The notes: a model not told the origin generated them from the sequence alone. A stretch of DNA of 7,329 bases from an uncultured Methanobrevibacter sp. (GCA_902783085.1 CACZPT010000191.1:1-7329), one strand, 5' to 3'; shown: positions 1-6,704, counted from the first letter of the stretch. Numbers and translations are program-made.

Positions 1-133
1 ATTTAGGTAATGATGAGGATTATATTCATGTTGAACATGATGAGGGGGATATTAAAGATTTAGATGAATCTGTTGAAGTTGATTTAGATGATAAAGTTGA
101 TTTAGGTAATGATGAGGATTATATTTATGTTGA
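1..133 (+). repeat. 99-base in-frame tandem repeat coding for an acidic motif
   Basis: Bases 1-34 and 100-133 are identical except for one C/T difference (27 against 126), giving a period of 99 bases, or 33 codons. Both copies encode LGNDEDYI followed by HVEH or YVDH. A later shared piece, TGTTGAAGTTGA, at 71-82 and again at 173-184 shows that the second unit continues with one extra codon and more divergence. A shorter 18-base period (GTTGATTTAG at 78 and 96) lies inside the first unit. The period is a multiple of three, so the frame is kept. Further copies may lie upstream of the window. Confidence 0.8.
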
Positions 134-1817
134 TCACAGTAATGATGAAGAACATGTGATTGATGATGATATTGTTGAAGTTGAGGTTAATCCAATAAGA
201 AATATATTATTTAGGGATTCCAAACCTAAAAATGAAAATGGATTATCTGAATCCAAACTTTCTGATGCAATTCGTGGAAAATCAAAACTTAATTTAACTA
301 AAGAAGAAGTAAAAACGCTTCATCCTGAAGTTATCGATGAAGAACCTAAACAAGTTGAAACACCTAGTGATGATATTGTTGTAGAAGCTGAAATTGTTAA
401 TTCTGATGATTTTGAAAAGAAAAATGTAGTTTTTAAGAAGGATGTCGGTGGAGTATCTCAAATGAGGGGAAATGCTTATAAAAATAATGATTTTGATAAA
501 ATTATTGATGAAACTTTAAATAATAGTCATGGTGAGGGTATTCGTGATGAAGATATTTCAAATATTGCTTCTGTAGTTGTAAGTAATGCATTTGATGAAT
601 TTATTTCACAATCAGAATATGAAAATAATCAAAGAGATACTCAAGAAAATAATGATTACTCACAGATTAATGAAGAGGAAATCTCAAATAATGAAAATTT
701 CTCCAATAATATCAAAAAAAATAATCGTACATCTACACCAGATGGGGTTACATATTATGAAGCTGTTAATGATATTAATAGTCCTTTAAGAAAAAATAAC
801 CTATATTATGATAGTGATAAAAACAAGAATAAATCAGTTAAAGATTCTATAAAAAGTGGAATTCGTGATATTAAATATATTAAAAAATCTTTAAACGAGA
901 TTGAAAATCCAACATCTGTAGGTTATGTTTCTGTTGTTGATAGAACTGAAGAATATGGGGAAGATGATTATATAACTCCTGAAAGTACTTATGATGAATA
1001 TATTATTCGCGATGATGATTTAACATTTGCTGAAAAAGAAGAGTTGAGATACAAAAAAGAACAGCAAATGGAAAAACTTAAAAAAGAAATAGCTAGTGAT
1101 GATAATACAATTGTGACTGTTCATGAAGAAGAAAGACGTGAAAATAAAAAAGATCAGGCTTTAGAAGATATTATTCAAATTGCCGATGAAGATTATAAAG
1201 AAATTGAAAAAGAAAGGTTTGAGAAAAATAATATTTTAAAAGATTTTGATGATAATAAACTCCCTAAAAAAGGTAAAATTGAAGACGAAATCGTTAATTA
1301 TGAATTTGCAAGTGATTTTGGATTAAATTCACAGGATGATTTGTACAAGCAATCTATTGAAAATGTTTCATCATCAATTAATGAAATTGTTAAAGTTGAA
1401 GGTCCAATTCATGTTGATGAAGTTGTAAAAAGGGTTAAAGATAGCTGTAATATTAAAAGAGCAGGCTCTAAGATGAAAAAGCAAGTTAACTTAGCTATTA
1501 AAGAATCTGAAAATGAAGGAAGTATTATTAAAATAGGTGATTTTTTATATGATTCTTCAAATAATAATGTTGCTATCAGAAGAAGAAACAAACCAAATAT
1601 TGATTTAATATCTGATGAGGAAATTGCAAAAAATGTTGAAACAGTATTGACTCACAAACAAAATTTACAAACTAACAGATTAATTAAGGAAGTTTCACGT
1701 AATTTTGGTTTTAAATCAACTTCACGTAAAACATCAATTAAAATTAAAAGAGTCTTAGATTCAATGATTGCGGATAATACTATTAAGTTAGAAAAAGATA
1801 TTGTTGAACTTAATTAG
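1..1817 (+). CDS. Acidic low-complexity protein with C-terminal DUF3320-like winged-helix pair (5'-partial)
   Basis: The frame beginning at base 3 is open to the left edge, so the gene starts outside the window; 604 codons are visible. The GTG at 156 is not a convincing start: there is no clear ribosome binding site, and a repeat in the same frame runs up to it. Seen: roughly the first 440 residues are rich in Asp, Glu, Asn and Lys, with a charged, probably helical segment around 1010-1250. From about 1335 comes a compact domain with an EGPIHVDEV motif and a GSII-IGDFLYD strand, typical of the DUF3320 fold. From about 1605 a second helix-rich domain starts (ISDEEIAKNVETVL, then RNFGFKSTSRKTS). 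Known: DUF3320 with a following helical domain usually sits at the C-terminus of large superfamily 1 helicase/nuclease proteins. Inferred: the missing N-terminal part may be such a helicase, but no helicase motif is visible here. The stop lies 9 bases before uvrC, suggesting one operon and a role in DNA metabolism. Confidence 0.6.
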   Translation, partial: LGNDEDYIHVEHDEGDIKDLDESVEVDLDDKVDLGNDEDYIYVDHSNDEEHVIDDDIVEVEVNPIRNILFRDSKPKNENGLSESKLSDAIRGKSKLNLTKEEVKTLHPEVIDEEPKQVETPSDDIVVEAEIVNSDDFEKKNVVFKKDVGGVSQMRGNAYKNNDFDKIIDETLNNSHGEGIRDEDISNIASVVVSNAFDEFISQSEYENNQRDTQENNDYSQINEEEISNNENFSNNIKKNNRTSTPDGVTYYEAVNDINSPLRKNNLYYDSDKNKNKSVKDSIKSGIRDIKYIKKSLNEIENPTSVGYVSVVDRTEEYGEDDYITPESTYDEYIIRDDDLTFAEKEELRYKKEQQMEKLKKEIASDDNTIVTVHEEERRENKKDQALEDIIQIADEDYKEIEKERFEKNNILKDFDDNKLPKKGKIEDEIVNYEFASDFGLNSQDDLYKQSIENVSSSINEIVKVEGPIHVDEVVKRVKDSCNIKRAGSKMKKQVNLAIKESENEGSIIKIGDFLYDSSNNNVAIRRRNKPNIDLISDEEIAKNVETVLTHKQNLQTNRLIKEVSRNFGFKSTSRKTSIKIKRVLDSMIADNTIKLEKDIVELN

Positions 1818-1826
1818 GTTATTAAG

Positions 1827-3578
1827 ATGTCTTTGAAAGTTAAATCTCCTGAAAATTTACCTAAAAAGCCCGGCGTTTATATTATGAAAAATGCCGATGA
1901 TGAAATAATATACATAGGTAAAGCTAAAAATCTTTATAACCGTGTTAAATCTTATTTTAGAGAAAAACTTGACAGACCAAAAACCCAAATATTGATGAGT
2001 CACTTTCATAGTTTAGAATATATTTTAACAAATTCAGAAAAAGAAGCGTTAATTTTAGAGGCTAATTTGATTAAAAAGCACAGGCCTCGTTATAATATTC
2101 AACTTAAGGATGATAAAAGATATCCTTATGTTAAAATTACAGATGAGAAATTTCCACGCATAGTTATTACACGTAATATTACAAAAAATGGTGTTTATTA
2201 TGGTCCATTTACTGATGTGGGTTCTGTAAAAAGTACAGTTAAATTTTTAAAGGCATTATTTAAAATAAGAACTTGTAGAAATATGGATGGGCCTTGTTTA
2301 AATAGTCAAATTGATTTATGTTATGCTCCTTGCAAAGGTAATATTACGCAGGAGGAGTATGGTGAAATAATAAATAAAATCGATTTGTTTTTTCAGGGAA
2401 AATATTCTGTTATTGTAAAAAATCTTAAAAAAGAGATGAATGATGCAGCAAGTAAACAGGAATATGAAAAAGCTGCAGTTCTTAGAGACCAGATTAATTC
2501 AATTGAAGAGATTATGGAAAAACAATTTGTAGATTTGGTTGATGATGATTTAGACCAGGATGTAATAGCTATTGCACAGGAAAAAGATGAAATTGTTGTT
2601 ATTATAATGCCTATCAGAAACGGTAAAATTATCGGTCGTGATGATTTTTTAATGAGTGGTTCTGAATATGATTCTACATCAGAAATTTTATTTGCATTTA
2701 TTCAGCAGTATTATGGTTATAACAGACATGTTCCAAAACAAATTCTTTTAGCTGAAAATATTGATGAAAAAAACTTACTTGAAGAATGGTTAAGTGATTT
2801 GAGAGGTAATAAAGTTCACATTAAAGTTCCACAAAAAGGCGTTAAACTTAGACTTGTAAAAATGGCACAGAAAAATGCTGAAATAATCAAACATCAAAAG
2901 AAAAAACTTGAAAATTCCCTAATTGAACTTAAAAAATACCTTAAGCTTGAAAAAGTTCCTTATGTTATTGAGGGATATGATATTAGTAATATTTCAGGTA
3001 AATTTGCTGTTGGTTCAAAAGTATCTTTTAAAGATGCAAAACCTAATAAAAGCAAATATAAACGATTTAAAATTGAAACTCCAGGACCTAATGATTTTGC
3101 TATGATGAAGGAATTATTAACTCGTCGTTTAAAATTAATAGAAAGTGATCCGGAACCTGATTTAATTGTTATTGATGGTGGTAAAGGCCAGTTAGGTATG
3201 GCTTGTGAAGTATTAGATGAACTTGATTTGACTCATATTCCAATTATAGGTCTTGCTAAAGAATTTGAAGAGATTTATTTACCTAATTCGAAAATGCCAG
3301 TTATCATTCCAAAAAACAATAAAGCACTTCATTTACTTCAACAAGTTCGTGATGAATCTCATCGTTTTGCTATTACTTATCACAGAAAGCTTAGAAGCAA
3401 CAATATTAATCAATCTTCTCTTGATGATATTAAAGGAATAGGCAAAAAACGTAAAATTAATCTTTTAAAAGAGTTTGGTAGCATTGAAAATATAAAAAAT
3501 GCATCAGTTGATGAACTTAAAAATGTTGATGCAATGAGTCAAAATGCTGCTCAAAATGTTTTTGATTATTTTCACTAA
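1827..3578 (+). CDS. uvrC: UvrABC system protein C (excinuclease subunit C)
   Basis: This is the nuclease subunit of nucleotide excision repair, which is loaded by UvrB and cuts the damaged strand on both sides of a lesion. All expected domains are present. The N-terminal GIY-YIG nuclease (about 10-100) has GVY 16-18, YIG 29-31, R39, E78 and N90, and makes the 3' cut. A four-cysteine cluster (C150, C157, C165, C169) lies in the RTC...PCL...CYAPC region, which binds an Fe-S cluster in studied UvrC proteins. A UVR helical hairpin (about 199-234) binds UvrB. The RNase H-like nuclease for the 5' cut has D385 in GYDIS, D450 in IDGGKGQ and H512 in RDESHRFA. Tandem helix-hairpin-helix motifs (about 532-583) bind DNA. 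The length of 583 residues is close to normal for the family. The ATG follows the upstream stop by 9 bases with only a weak ribosome site (AGGTTATTAAG), suggesting translation coupled to the upstream gene. Mesophilic archaea are thought to have acquired uvrABC from bacteria. uvrA and uvrB are not in the window. Confidence 0.97.
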   Translation: MSLKVKSPENLPKKPGVYIMKNADDEIIYIGKAKNLYNRVKSYFREKLDRPKTQILMSHFHSLEYILTNSEKEALILEANLIKKHRPRYNIQLKDDKRYPYVKITDEKFPRIVITRNITKNGVYYGPFTDVGSVKSTVKFLKALFKIRTCRNMDGPCLNSQIDLCYAPCKGNITQEEYGEIINKIDLFFQGKYSVIVKNLKKEMNDAASKQEYEKAAVLRDQINSIEEIMEKQFVDLVDDDLDQDVIAIAQEKDEIVVIIMPIRNGKIIGRDDFLMSGSEYDSTSEILFAFIQQYYGYNRHVPKQILLAENIDEKNLLEEWLSDLRGNKVHIKVPQKGVKLRLVKMAQKNAEIIKHQKKKLENSLIELKKYLKLEKVPYVIEGYDISNISGKFAVGSKVSFKDAKPNKSKYKRFKIETPGPNDFAMMKELLTRRLKLIESDPEPDLIVIDGGKGQLGMACEVLDELDLTHIPIIGLAKEFEEIYLPNSKMPVIIPKNNKALHLLQQVRDESHRFAITYHRKLRSNNINQSSLDDIKGIGKKRKINLLKEFGSIENIKNASVDELKNVDAMSQNAAQNVFDYFH

Positions 3579-3605
3579 TTTTTGAAAATAAACCTTATTT
3601 TTCAA
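3579..3605 (+). terminator. Possible terminator after uvrC
   Basis: Just after the uvrC stop there is a T run, then an imperfect AT-only inverted repeat: TTGAAAATAA at 3582-3591 against TTATTTTTCAA at 3595-3605, with a one-base bulge and a three-base loop. Archaeal termination relies mainly on T-rich tracts, so the T runs may matter more than the weak hairpin. The next gene has its own promoter-like box, which fits a transcript end here. Confidence 0.35.
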
Positions 3606-3656
3606 TTAAATTTAAATATAATAACTTTTAATAAATATTTTTAGTAGAGTGATAAT
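3606..3656 (+). promoter_or_regulatory. Promoter and ribosome binding site of the zinc-ribbon gene
   Basis: A TATA-like box, TTTAAATATAAT, lies at 3611-3622. With the usual spacing of about 25 bases this places the transcript start near 3640-3645 and gives a short leader. GTGAT at 3649-3653 matches the archaeal anti-Shine-Dalgarno sequence and sits 3 bases before the ATG at 3657. Confidence 0.5.
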
Positions 3657-4181
3657 ATGGTTAAATGTCCTAGATGTGGTTATGAAAATGATTCATCTTC
3701 CACATATTGTGTGAACTGCTCTTATATATTAGATGCTTCACCAACAGGTAATGAAAGAAAAAAATGGAATTTAAGTACTGGTAAAAAAGTTGTTTTGATT
3801 GTTGGAATTATTCTAATTGGATTTATATTATTCTCATTTATTCATGATGTTTCTAAAATGTACAATAATGAAACTTTAAATGTTGTTGAAGCAGATAGTA
3901 ATGTACAATCAGGATCTAATTATCCTTATCAGATAAATATAACTTACAATGGAACTTGGTATGGGCGAGTTGGTGATCCTAATTATCTTCAAGAAGAGCA
4001 GGGTTCTGGAAATAGCCGAGTTAGTGTTAATTGTGTATCATGGGATAGGGTCAGTGCTAATATTTCTAAAGGTGATCAATCATCCAATCTTTTAAGAGTT
4101 CAAATTTTAAGAAATGGTGTGGTTGTAGCTGAAAATTCAACTTCTGCTCCAGGTGGTCATGTTACAGTAGTTTATAATTAA
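3657..4181 (+). CDS. Zinc-ribbon protein with one membrane helix and an extracytoplasmic beta-rich domain
   Basis: The 174-residue product has three parts. Residues 1-25 form a zinc ribbon (C4-x2-C7 and C18-x2-C21). A Lys/Arg-containing linker leads to a single hydrophobic helix at about 45-62. The rest (about 65-174) is Ser/Asn/Gly-rich and alternates polar and hydrophobic residues like a small beta-sandwich (YQINITYNGTWYG, then RVQILRNGVVVAENSTS, ending VTVVY). By the positive-inside rule the zinc ribbon is cytoplasmic and the beta domain outside. The outer part carries five N-glycosylation sequons (N71, N94, N98, N135, N160) and one cysteine (C126). Archaea commonly encode small proteins of this layout, and the outer domain recalls the MmpS-like fold seen in mycobacterial proteins, but I cannot name a substrate or partner. 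It has its own promoter and appears to be a single-gene unit. The ATG start is supported by GTGAT just upstream. The architecture is clear; the function is unknown. Confidence 0.8.
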   Translation: MVKCPRCGYENDSSSTYCVNCSYILDASPTGNERKKWNLSTGKKVVLIVGIILIGFILFSFIHDVSKMYNNETLNVVEADSNVQSGSNYPYQINITYNGTWYGRVGDPNYLQEEQGSGNSRVSVNCVSWDRVSANISKGDQSSNLLRVQILRNGVVVAENSTSAPGGHVTVVYN

Positions 4182-4184
4182 ATA

Positions 4185-4481
4185 TTATTCTATGTTTGTA
4201 ACTTTTTGATTTAATAGCTCAACTAATTCATCAGTTTTATAAAGTCTGATTTCTTTTTTTTCAGGTTCAAATATTTTAATAAATGTGATTAAATCATTAC
4301 ATAATTGGTCATATTGGATATTAAGAGTATTGAAGTTAGATAATAATCCGACCAATTTATCTTTTTCCAATTCTTTATTATCTCTTAAAATCTTTTCAAT
4401 ATTGGCGAAATGTGTTTCTATTAATAATTTATCATTTTCTAAACTGTTCATATATTCTTGAATTTTATTATTACTTGTCAT
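4185..4481 (-). CDS. Small helical protein of unknown function
   Basis: I do not recognise this 98-residue protein. It is rich in Lys, Glu, Leu, Ile and Asn and has no cysteines in a metal-binding pattern, no signal peptide and no membrane helix. The heptad-like spacing of hydrophobic residues (ENDKLLIETHFANIEKIL, then KLVGLLSNFNTLNIQYDQL) suggests two or three amphipathic helices, perhaps a coiled coil. The reading frame extends to a GTG at 4490, but I prefer the ATG at 4481: the GTGAT at 4486-4490 then serves as the ribosome binding site, in the same arrangement as in the zinc-ribbon gene, and a TATA-like box on this strand around 4514-4521 would put the transcript start near 4493. The gene converges on the zinc-ribbon gene with 3 bases between stop codons, and is divergent from atwA. 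Clean placement between neighbours and a plausible promoter support a real gene. Confidence 0.6.
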   Translation of the reverse strand: MTSNNKIQEYMNSLENDKLLIETHFANIEKILRDNKELEKDKLVGLLSNFNTLNIQYDQLCNDLITFIKIFEPEKKEIRLYKTDELVELLNQKVTNIE

Positions 4482-4490
4482 TTTAATCAC

Positions 4491-4571
4491 TACTTTAATT
4501 TTTGATTTAATTAAAATATAAATACTTTTATTAATATAAATTATGTATTAGTTACAAATGGGGCATCGAGT
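4491..4571. promoter_or_regulatory. Divergent AT-rich promoter region between the small helical gene and atwA
   Basis: These 81 bases separate two divergent genes. Toward atwA there are two TATA-like candidates, AAATATAAATAC at 4514-4525 and TTAATATAAATT at 4531-4542, implying starts near 4546 or 4561. On the opposite strand the same AT-rich block reads GTATTTATATTTT (4525-4513), well placed for the small gene. The two promoters overlap, so binding of transcription factors to one could affect the other. The atwA ribosome site is weak: only GGGG at 4560-4563 and CGAG at 4567-4570 precede the ATG. Confidence 0.5.
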
Positions 4572-6278
4572 ATGATTAAAGTCGAAAATGTATGTAAGGA
4601 TTATGAATTAGATGATGGTACTGTAGTTACTGGTGTTAAAAATATTAGTTTTGAAGTTAAGGAAGGTGAAATACTTGGAATCATGGGAAAAAGTGGTTCC
4701 GGTAAAACAACACTTTTAAGAGCTTTAAGGGGTGTTGAACATATTGACAGTGGAAAAATTACAGTTTCCGATTTAAGTGTTGATGGTGACTCTTCCCAAT
4801 TTTATTATAATAAACTTAAAAAAATAACGGCCATTCATCTTCAAAGATCTTTTGGATTATGGCCGGATACCGTTCGTGAAAATGTTTTAAGAAAATTGTA
4901 TTCACGCAGATATTTTGATGAATCAAGCACTGATTTTGAAGTGGCTGAAAGTGAATTTGGCCAAGAAGCCGATGAACTTTTAGAGTATGTTTCTCTAACT
5001 CATAAAAAAGACCATTATGCTTCTGTTTTAAGTGGTGGTGAAAAACAAAGATTAATCATGGCTCGTCAACTAGCTAAGCAACCTAAAGTTTTACTTTTGG
5101 ATGAACCTGCAACAATGGCATGTCCTAAAACCAAACAAGAAATTCTCGATGCTGTTAAAAAAATAAATAAGGAATTGAACATTACTGTTGTTGTTGTTTC
5201 ACATTTACCTGAAGTTCAAAAATATCTTGCCGATAGAGTTATATTGATGGAAGATGGTGAAATTAAAAAAGAAGGCACGCCGGATGAAATAACAGAAGAA
5301 TTTTTAAATGAAATGGAACCTATTGTTGATATTGAAAATGTTTCAACAGATTTAGATGTTATTGATGTTAAAGACATTTATAAAAGATTTTATTTATTGA
5401 CTGGTGGAGAAGTACTTCAGATTGAAGATGTTAATTTTAAGGTTCAAAAAGAGAATATTTTAAGTATTATAGGTCCTAGCGGTGCAGGTAAAACAGTTTT
5501 ACTTAGAATGCTGGCTGGTTTAGAAGAACCTGACAGTGGGGATGTTTTATATAATGTTGAAGGTGAATGGAATGACATAGAAGTACCTGGTATCGGACGT
5601 ATGAAAATCCGTTCAAAATTAGGTTTCATGCATCAGGAATTTGCATTAACTCATTATGCTACTGTTTTAGACCAACTGGCAACACGTTTGGGTTATAAAA
5701 ATCAAGACATTGTAAAAGATGCAAGGGCAAGAGCTGAAAGATTAGGACTTGGTGAAGAATTATTGGATTCACTTTATCTTTTAACTGATTTACAGGAATC
5801 AGAAGCAAAAGCAAGATTAAGGCAAGTTGGTTTGGAACCGGATATATTGGGAGATTTATTCCCTAAATTCCCAGAAACAGAAACTCGAAAAGCTGTAGTT
5901 GATATATTTGATAGCCTTGATTTGGATTTGGATATTTTACAGAGAAAATCATATGAATTATCTGGAGGTCAAAAAGTTCGTGTAATGCTTGCATTGATTT
6001 TAATTTCAAAACCTGAATTTTTACTTTTAGATGAACCGTTTGGTGATTTAGATCCAATTACTTTAAGAACTGTTACTAATTCTCTTAAAAAGATTTCTAA
6101 AGAGTATAATATTACTATTGTGATGATTTCACATAATACTGACTTTATTAAGGAATTAAGTAATAGGGCATTGTTTATGGATGATGGTGAAATAATTGAT
6201 GATAGTGAAGACATTGATGAAATTGTTGATAATTTCATTGATTTTTGTCATGCTAACTATTTAAAAGGGGATAATTAG
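4572..6278 (+). CDS. atwA: Methyl-coenzyme M reductase system component A2 (twin ABC ATPase)
   Basis: This is a soluble 568-residue protein with two ABC ATPase domains and no membrane helices. Domain 1: Walker A GKSGSGKTT (39-47), Q-loop Q91, signature LSGGE (153-157), Walker B ending D177-E178, H-loop H211. Domain 2: Walker A GPSGAGKTV (301-309), Q355, LSGGQ (463-467), D487-E488, H521. Domain 1 has DEPATMACPKTKQ in place of the usual SALD D-loop, which I recall as typical of the A2 family. Domain 2 keeps GDLDP. The Q-loop to signature interval is 62 residues in domain 1 but 108 in domain 2, so domain 2 has an enlarged helical region (about 360-450). Known: component A2 works with other proteins, including McrC, in the ATP-dependent reductive activation of the nickel cofactor F430 of methyl-coenzyme M reductase. 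There is no permease gene beside it, which argues against an import or export system. Some methanogens have more than one A2 paralogue, so this copy need not be the main one. It is directly followed by a UspA-type gene. Confidence 0.82.
   Translation: MIKVENVCKDYELDDGTVVTGVKNISFEVKEGEILGIMGKSGSGKTTLLRALRGVEHIDSGKITVSDLSVDGDSSQFYYNKLKKITAIHLQRSFGLWPDTVRENVLRKLYSRRYFDESSTDFEVAESEFGQEADELLEYVSLTHKKDHYASVLSGGEKQRLIMARQLAKQPKVLLLDEPATMACPKTKQEILDAVKKINKELNITVVVVSHLPEVQKYLADRVILMEDGEIKKEGTPDEITEEFLNEMEPIVDIENVSTDLDVIDVKDIYKRFYLLTGGEVLQIEDVNFKVQKENILSIIGPSGAGKTVLLRMLAGLEEPDSGDVLYNVEGEWNDIEVPGIGRMKIRSKLGFMHQEFALTHYATVLDQLATRLGYKNQDIVKDARARAERLGLGEELLDSLYLLTDLQESEAKARLRQVGLEPDILGDLFPKFPETETRKAVVDIFDSLDLDLDILQRKSYELSGGQKVRVMLALILISKPEFLLLDEPFGDLDPITLRTVTNSLKKISKEYNITIVMISHNTDFIKELSNRALFMDDGEIIDDSEDIDEIVDNFIDFCHANYLKGDN
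6267..6272 (+). promoter_or_regulatory. Ribosome binding site of the UspA-type gene inside atwA
   Basis: GGGGAT lies within the last codons of atwA, 6 bases before the ATG at 6279, which itself directly follows the atwA TAG. This fixes the start codon and implies translation of both genes from one transcript. Confidence 0.65.
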
Positions 6279-6704
6279 ATGTTTGATATTATAGCAGTCC
6301 CTGTTGATGGATCAGAGTATTCTTATAAAGCTGTGGATGTGGCTATTGAAATAGCTCAAAAATTTTCATCTAAAATAGCTGCTGTTCATGTTTTAGAAGA
6401 ATTTTCATTTGATAGTTATGATTCACAGGAAGACAGTGGGGATGAAATCCTCTCAAAGATTACTAAAAAAGCATCTGAATTTGGTATTGAAGTAACTGAA
6501 CATTTACTCACTGCTGATGCTTTAAGAGATATGAAATTCATTATTACACAAACTGGGGCTGATTTAGTTGTAATTCATGCATTGGGTTCTGACAATAAGA
6601 GATTTGTATCCTTTGATGAAAATGATATTAGTGACCATCAAATTGGTTCAGTCTCAGAAAGACTTTTAAGAACTTGTGATGTACCTGTTTTATTAGTCAA
6701 ATGA
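6279..6704 (+). CDS. Universal stress protein, UspA family
   Basis: The 141-residue product has the single-domain UspA layout: a first strand IIAVPVDGSEYSYKAVDVAIEIA at the N-terminus, AAVHVLEEF near residue 40, DLVVIHALGS near 95-104, and the closing GSVSERLLRTCDVPVLLVK. Family members adopt a Rossmann-like fold, form dimers and often bind ATP through a G-x2-G-x9-G-(S/T) motif. Here the final GS (G123-S124) is kept, but the part before it is longer and acidic (SDNKRFVSFDENDISDHQ) and lacks the usual G-R-x-G, so ATP binding is uncertain. Start and stop are clear. The ATG abuts the atwA stop, so the two are co-transcribed. A link to regulation of A2 or to energy sensing is my inference from position only. 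Confidence 0.9.
   Translation: MFDIIAVPVDGSEYSYKAVDVAIEIAQKFSSKIAAVHVLEEFSFDSYDSQEDSGDEILSKITKKASEFGIEVTEHLLTADALRDMKFIITQTGADLVVIHALGSDNKRFVSFDENDISDHQIGSVSERLLRTCDVPVLLVK

Noticed and set aside
156..158. GTG as the start of the first gene
   Set aside because: The frame is open upstream to the window edge, the in-frame repeat runs across this region, and no clear ribosome binding site precedes the GTG. The gene most likely begins outside the window.
586..789. 67-codon frame on the + strand
   Set aside because: It lies inside the first gene in another frame, has a composition typical of shifted AT-rich coding sequence, and has no ribosome site.
1409..1591. 60-codon frame on the - strand
   Set aside because: It is antisense to the conserved winged-helix region. 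Its hydrophobic look comes from reading Lys/Glu codons backwards.
2923..3441. Two overlapping + strand frames inside uvrC
   Set aside because: Both are shifted readings of the well-supported uvrC C-terminal nuclease region.
3579..3656. Small RNA or riboswitch between uvrC and the zinc-ribbon gene
   Set aside because: The only structure is a weak AT hairpin near the stop codon. The rest is explained by a promoter and a short leader.
4482..4490. GTG at 4490 as the start of the small - strand gene
   Set aside because: The GTGAT here is better read as the ribosome binding site for the ATG at 4481, as in the zinc-ribbon gene, and the GTG would leave almost no leader.
5444..6238. Three - strand frames inside atwA
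   Set aside because: All are antisense to conserved ABC motifs and have no promoter or ribosome site of their own.
4572..6278. Transport or drug-resistance ABC protein
   Set aside because: There are two soluble ATPase domains with no membrane segments and no permease beside them, and DEPATMACPKTKQ fits the A2 family.
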